Source: Amylostereum areolatum (lineage: Eukaryota; Basidiomycota; Agaricomycetes; Russulales; Stereaceae). Taken from it: a stretch of 64,000 nt of DNA. Below the pieces are notes generated by a model. That model did not search any database, was not told the origin of the DNA, and worked only from the letters and a program-made list of their open reading frames with translations. The position numbers and the translations under genes are program-made. The DNA lies in contig SAXG01000049.1 of the NCBI GenBank assembly GCA_012932865.1, positions 248,001 through 312,000 on the forward strand, written 5' to 3'. Shown here one piece after another: positions 58,839 through 64,000 of the stretch; position 1 is the first letter of the stretch, and each line of letters opens with the position of its first letter.

Positions 58839-60914
58839 ATGTCGGACGCTATCCCGGGAAAATCTGTCAGAGAGGAGGTGACCAGCTTTCTCATGGGGAT
58901 GAGTCCATGTGCTACGTACGTCCTTTCTTAAGAACATCTTCTGAACATCTTCCTGACATTTACAAACATACATAGTGGTGAAGTTATATCCGTTATCGGA
59001 GCACATCGCCTGCGAGAAATTGACCAGATTCTGAGCCCCGACGTCCACCATAGCCATCCCTCCCTTGCTGGTCAATTGGATGCCGACCTCTACACCCTCA
59101 ATGATATGGTCATTCAATTCAAACACCGCCGAAATCTGTGTTGCCGTCTTCTGTCCATTCCATGCGAGCTTCTCGCCGAGATTGTCTTAATCGCGGCGCT
59201 TCACAGCCCTCCTCGTCCCCCCCTCAGTGACACCTTTAAACTCACGATGAGCTACTCCCCGACCGAGCAACTGGGTTGGATAACGTTATCACACGTTTGT
59301 CGGCATCTCCGCACTCTTACTCTCGGTCTTCATCGACTATGGGCCGGGGTTGTATCCACATTCCCCAACGCTCACCAGGACCTGCTCGAACGCGCCAGGA
59401 ATGCCCCTCTTACCCTCAAACTCGACCTTGGAAGCGATGTTCCTCACAAGAGCATTGAATTCACGCTCAACCACCTTCATCGCGTCCGAGCCATTGGATT
59501 GAGGCAACCTGAAGCAGGCAACATCTGGTCTGTCGAGACGTTCCAAAAACTCCAGACAGCTCCGGAGTCGCCGTTGGAACATCTTGCCGTAGTTTTACCT
59601 GAAAACGGCAGAGATGAATCCTGGAGGAATATTATCTCCATGGCTCCTCTAAACGCCCCCCGTCTTCAACGTCTTTCTCTCGGAAATACCTATGTTCCTT
59701 TCATATCCCAATCCCTCACGTTTTTGGAGCTCGCCCGTTCGAAGACGGTCAATGACGGGATGCTACCTCCTCCTCAATATTTTCTCTCCGTTTTGCGATC
59801 CTCTCCTCACCTTCAAGTGCTCCGCCTAATCAAGAATGTCCCCCTCTTCCCACACTTCGACCAATCCACCGAATTTCCCATCTTCCTTCTTCAGCTCCAG
59901 GAACTTCGTATCCACAGCATGCAAAACCAATGTCTGTCGCTCCTGTCCTACCTCGTCATGCCTCCTGCTATCCAGATGCAATTCTCCCTCGACCACAGGG
60001 AGACCTCGGATCCAACGTTGGTCACTGATCACGCCGATTGGGATCGGGGTCGGGATCCCCGTTACGCGTTCCTCCGAACTATCAAGCCACGTTTGTCTGC
60101 TGCTGCTGCAGTCCGCCCAGTCACGGCTCTCTCACTTTTTGATCACAACTTGGGAAAAACTATCGAACTTGGCCTCGGAGTTCCCGAGAAAGGTGCAGTT
60201 GCGAAGGATTGGTCGGACCCCTTGAAGCATGGCTTCATTTTCCCGCTCGATGTCCTCCTCCACGCGTGGGATCCATATGTGCCTCACTTCAAGCGCATGT
60301 TCAAGTTTCTTGTCGCAGAGTTTGGCCTGTCCCGGATTCAAATATTGGATCTCGGGTCCTCGTCAAGTTATGACAAGGAAGACTGGTGTGAGATGTTTAG
60401 CGGCCTCGACGACGTTCATACCCTAGCCCTCGACTTCATGCCGATCATGTCTGTAACGAAGGTTTTGGGAGAGTCGCCGATTCTTCTCCCATCTCTGCGC
60501 CGCCTCATTTTGTCCTCGGTAGACCTATGGCGGCATGTCGGGGAGGAAGGCTCAGACTTCGAGATGCTCAGTGATGACGAGGACGAGGACGTTGACGATT
60601 CCGACATCGTAAAGGACGACTTGTTGGCCATGCTCTCCTTCCGCCACGAGCTCGGATATCCGATCAAGGAACTTGATTTCAGGGGTGTACATATGAACAG
60701 GGATGATCTTCCGAGCCAAGAAGCGGTCGCAATTTTTGGGAGGCTGGTGAACGAAAAGGTGCCGGAGGTGCAAGTTCAAATACTAGAAGAAAACCTTGAA
60801 GATGATCGTTCCACCAAGCCCCTTCACGCTACATTTCCCACGGATCTGAACGCGAGCATTGACATGGTAGTCATTCCACATGTTCCTCCATTCAGTTGTG
60901 CTCGATCTGACTGA
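58839..60914 (+). CDS. F-box protein, paralog 2
   Basis: Exons 58839-58915 and 58976-60914 give 671 residues from MSDAIPGKSVREEVTSFLMG. It is colinear with the gene at 30169-32212: LDADLYTLNDMVIQFKHRRN (paralog 1: LDAELRALDDLSIQLKIRRN), F-box SIPCELLAEIVLIAAL, WITLSHVCRHLRTLTLGLHR, VVSTFPNAHQDLLERARNAP, APLNAPRLQRLSLGNTYVPF, and an acidic stretch before a C-terminal FPTDLNASID (paralog 1: FPVDLEAYIR). The first intron is at the same place and phase. The leucine-rich part probably binds substrate in an SCF complex. The orientation is opposite to paralog 1. No lesion seen. Confidence 0.87.
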
Positions 60915-62178
60915 CATGTCTTTTTCTAGTATTAGATCGTCATAGAGCAATGGCTTTGGGCTACTCCGGGTTGATGAGCTGCCCAATTATCACCACAATC
61001 TCGTCTCCCGTAGTCCGAGACTATTTACGATACCTCCACGTCCATCATCTCTCCATTTCCGTGTTCTTTCCTTTCCACGTGTCTCAACACTCCACCCACC
61101 ACCCCTCAAGCGAGTCGGCCTCGTCACCTTCCGTGTCTTTCTGTTTTCCATGCCCATCCACCAGGTCATCTGACCTTTCTTATGCCTTTCATATCCCTTA
61201 CGAGTCTACTACGACACTACTACCTTGTTTCCCCACCCACGACCTTCAGGCTCTCGTTTAGCGTCAGCCCCTTCCCCCGTTCCGTTCCTTCCTCTCAAAG
61301 AAATTCATATTCACGTTCATGACGATGCTCGTCCTCCCACCTCGCTGATGGAGACTAAAATGAGCGACATCCGTCGTCTTTTCGTACTGACGCAGGATTC
61401 ACAGGAACGATACTTACCATGACGTTGGTGGGGAGAAGATAGTGTAGGGGGTATGATGCCGAGCTGTAAATTGAACAGCGCGTAGGTTACTAAAGGTTGG
61501 CAGGCGTGAGGGTGAGAAGGATAATCATGAGGACTCGAACGTACCGATATATGGTCGACGAAAAATTGCATCGTTGACATGGACTTTCGCAATCCGGATT
61601 TGACGATGTGTGCGCGTCCCGTCGTATTTTCATGGCTCGATGCCGACGTGAATTGTTCCTCCCATCCACACGACTGTCCCTTTGGAAGTATATCCTGTGG
61701 ATCAGAACGGTGGCGGGTGAAAGTGGCGAGGTACTGTACCAGTGCGTGCTCGGCTCTTGTTAACCACCGTTGTAGCATTTTTTACTTGCATGTTAGCCAG
61801 CCATACATGCACTTCGACTCTTCACTGACAGTGACTCTGAGCGTCCAATGGTGCGGTCTTTACATGCACGTGATCTGTGCAGCAGAGGTGCTGCGCTCAA
61901 GTAAGTAAGCGCTCAGTCTGCCGAGACAGTTCAGACTGCCAAATCGCACTGTTCACATTTCCTTAACCGATGTAATCTAGTCTGTTAGGCACAATACGCA
62001 GTCAGATACAGTTGGTATAAAAAGGCGGACATGAACCTCGGTGCCCCGAATCCCCAAGTATCGTCCTGGTCCCATGAGTGAGTCAGTACTAGGACGTCGA
62101 AGCAGAGAAATCGACGCGCTGGAGTTGGCGCCACGCAAAAGACCGTAGGTTTCGTTCTTTCTCCTTGACTGCACTCAG
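60915..62178. other. Intergenic
   Basis: About 1.2 kb with no recognised gene. A minus-strand ORF at 61317-61778 lacks any motif. A pyrimidine-rich run lies at 61060-61260. The 5' exon(s) of the DUF6698 gene probably lie in 62060-62178 (MSESVLGRRSREIDALELAP at 62074 is a candidate), but I could not join them in frame. Confidence 0.4.
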
Positions 62179-63559
62179 GCTCTTGAAACATTTATCGTTA
62201 GATGTGTATCCCACCCTCTCATCCACCACGGGCGTCATTTTGGACGCACAGTGCACGCGATGTGTAACGTCGAGAAGCTGCTCAGCGATGGCATGATTTT
62301 TATGTCAACCCCTACAGACGAGTTGACGAACAAGTTAGTCTCTCCTTTCTATACACAAGTTCACAACGCTGAAGTGTAAAAATGGTAGGCAGCGACGGCA
62401 ACACAAAGTTTTTCAGGCGCTTGTGAATACTATCCCAGGGCTGGAGGATCGTCTGCTTGACCACAACGAGGAAAATCTCAGGTCTATTGCTCAGCTGGTA
62501 TGTGTGGTCGGGCTTTGGGACAACTACGCGTGCTCTGAACCCTTCCGCCATGTTATATGACAGATCCAGAAAGGGGTTTCCGGCGCACGATCTGATGACA
62601 CGAAGAATCTCAAAGTGGCCGTGATAGACTGGCTCTCCCCGCCAGGCGAACCACTACGACCACCGCTCGCGCGCAATCGTAAAAGCGACCGAGGCTTCAA
62701 CCACCCTGTTACCGGCGCGCTTCTATGCCCGACGTCGCTTGATTGGTCTAATCCTTCGTGCGTTCTTCCTCTTGTGTCTTGATCCTCCTAAACTAAGTTC
62801 ATCTTGTATAGTATCCGTGAAAAGTTGAAACTTCAGAAGCTCATCGTCCCGGGGGACCAATGGCCTCTGGTTTTATACCGAGCCTATCGTTATGATCGCA
62901 CCAATCCTTGGAAAGGTTTGCTCAAAAGCGAGCTCCTAGTGTCGGTGAGTTATTTCCGTTTTCCACCCAGTACCGCTGACTACATGGTTTATTAGGCGTA
63001 CAAATTCATTTTCACGTCGCCCAGCTCCGTGGAGCGGAATCAAACGGAGTTTGGAACGTCCAAGAGCGGAAATGCACACATCCATGGCATGACGAAGGTC
63101 ACTGGACCATCGATAGCCTATGTCGCCACCCAGGTTGGTATTTTTTGAGAACAGTTTTGAACCGAACATTTCATCTTTGTTATACGCAGCTTCGCTTTTC
63201 CCTCATGTCTTCTTCCATATTCTCTCGCACGGATCGGATCAGCGACTCAGAGAAATTTTACCACTCCCTTCTGGAGCTCTTCGAAGATCCTGAAGAGGCC
63301 GAGGACGTGAACGCGCTTTTAGAATGGTGGGACGAGTAAGTCTATCACTCCTCTTGTGGGGAGGATCTATGAGTGAATTATCTCCAGTCAAGTATTCCCT
63401 CACGTAGTGGCGGAGCGACCCCCTTCCGAAAACAGTACCCGCTTGGAAATTCAGCGTTGGTGGGCAATTCAAGCGGCGCTGGCACTCACACACCTAGCTT
63501 CAGCAAATCAGGATTCAGGGGCGACAACCACCGTCCCAAGGGTGACAAACACCACTTGA
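62179..63559 (+). CDS. DUF6698-type protein (5' end incomplete)
   Basis: Member of an agaricomycete-specific, multi-copy family of unknown function. Exons 62179-62333, 62389-62497, 62564-62757, 62812-62944, 62996-63133, 63190-63335, 63388-63559 keep one frame to a TGA at 63557-63559. Diagnostic blocks: HHGRHFGRTVHAMCNVEKLL, RSDDTKNLKVAVIDWLSPPG, RGFNHPVTGALLCPTSLDW, VPGDQWPLVLYRAYRYD, SGNAHIHGMTKVTGPSIAYV, FSRTDRISDSEKFYHSLLEL and LLEWWDEQVFP (joined across the last intron). The start codon was not settled. These proteins often occur near transposons, but this one shows no decay. Confidence 0.82.
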
Positions 63560-63756
63560 TGTTCCAACACTGCCTCTTGTTCTACACGAGCCAACATTCC
63601 GTAGTCCTTATCACCGTCATAATTGCATAATTGTACATGTATAATACACCTCGCAATTCATAAATGTTTCATGTCGAATGCCAACGTACAGGCTCGGCTA
63701 CAATTGCAACAGAAAAAAAACAGAGTGATGTAGAGTGTAGCTTATGAGAAGGGGCT

Positions 63757-64000
63757 GCGACATCGGTGATCAGCAATGGTGGGGGAGACTGAGAGTGGCG
63801 GACGTACCGGGAGCGAGAAAGTTGGCGCGCACGACCTGCGGCGACATCGGCGGTCAGCGACGGTGGCGGCGGATGAGGATGGCGGACATACCTGCAGCGA
63901 AAAAGTCGGGGCGCATGACCTGCAGCGGCATTGGCGGTCAGCGACGTTGGCGGCAGCAAAGAATAGTGGACGTACCGGCAGCGAGAAGGTCGGGGGGAAT
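63757..64000. repeat. Tandem repeat, about 80-88 bp period, running off the window
   Basis: The core GCGGTCAGCGACG-TGGCGGC and the preceding GCGACAT(C/T)GG recur near 63757, 63839 and 63926, each followed about 40 bp later by GGACGTACCGG-AGCGAGAA or a variant. Three units are visible and the array continues past base 64000. The 200 bp before it (63560-63756) hold the DUF6698 3' end and nothing else recognised. Confidence 0.8.

Noticed and set aside
1..64000. Biosynthetic gene cluster around the P450 and ferric reductase genes
   Set aside because: No backbone enzyme (PKS, NRPS, terpene synthase) is present and the P450 is broken.

Overview
The window is nuclear DNA of a basidiomycete fungus, most likely an agaricomycete. 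Genes are split by many 45-90 bp GT-AG introns, and the core genes are fungal (LEU4, UTP22, CUE1, ferric reductase). The accessory families (Plavaka transposase, DUF6589, DUF6698, expanded F-box proteins, TET/JBP-like dioxygenase) are typical of mushroom-forming fungi. Exon borders were set by eye from splice consensus and frame and may be off by a base. I found no tRNA, rRNA, CRISPR array or prokaryotic-type operon.

Region 1 (1-17.9 kb) is a housekeeping block. It holds the 3' part of 2-isopropylmalate synthase (LEU4), the ribosome-biogenesis factor UTP22, a class I glutamine amidotransferase-like gene, a decayed cytochrome P450, CUE1, a two-box HMG protein probably of mitochondria, a GNAT-Mss4 fusion and a ferric reductase. 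Two inverted copies of a 96-98 bp repeat sit upstream of the divergent UTP22 and amidotransferase genes.

Region 2 (17.9-28.8 kb) is a gene graveyard. It contains two VTI1 exon-1 relics, a protein-kinase catalytic-loop fragment, a frameshifted SLY1 piece and a 5.5 kb BRR2 helicase pseudogene with frameshifts, stop codons and changed ATPase motifs. Short tandem repeats lie between them.

Region 3 (29.4-63.6 kb) is an accessory island. It opens with a 448 bp MITE and an F-box gene. Next come a twice-frameshifted DUF6589 gene and an apparently intact 1,275-residue Plavaka transposase. Then comes a set of unrecognised genes that look like a tandem A-B ... A-B duplication. Family A is a small protein ending in two CxC-x11-HxC finger-like motifs. 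Family B is a small coiled-coil protein. A third gene (C) carries an internally duplicated exon. An unknown ten-exon gene, a higher-order satellite, a 2OG-Fe(II) dioxygenase-like gene, a RING protein, a second F-box paralog in opposite orientation and a DUF6698 gene complete the island. The window ends inside another tandem repeat.

The most novel material is the A/B/C gene set (41.5-51.3 kb). Its finger motif resembles the one at the N terminus of the neighbouring Plavaka transposase, which suggests, but does not prove, a transposon-derived family.
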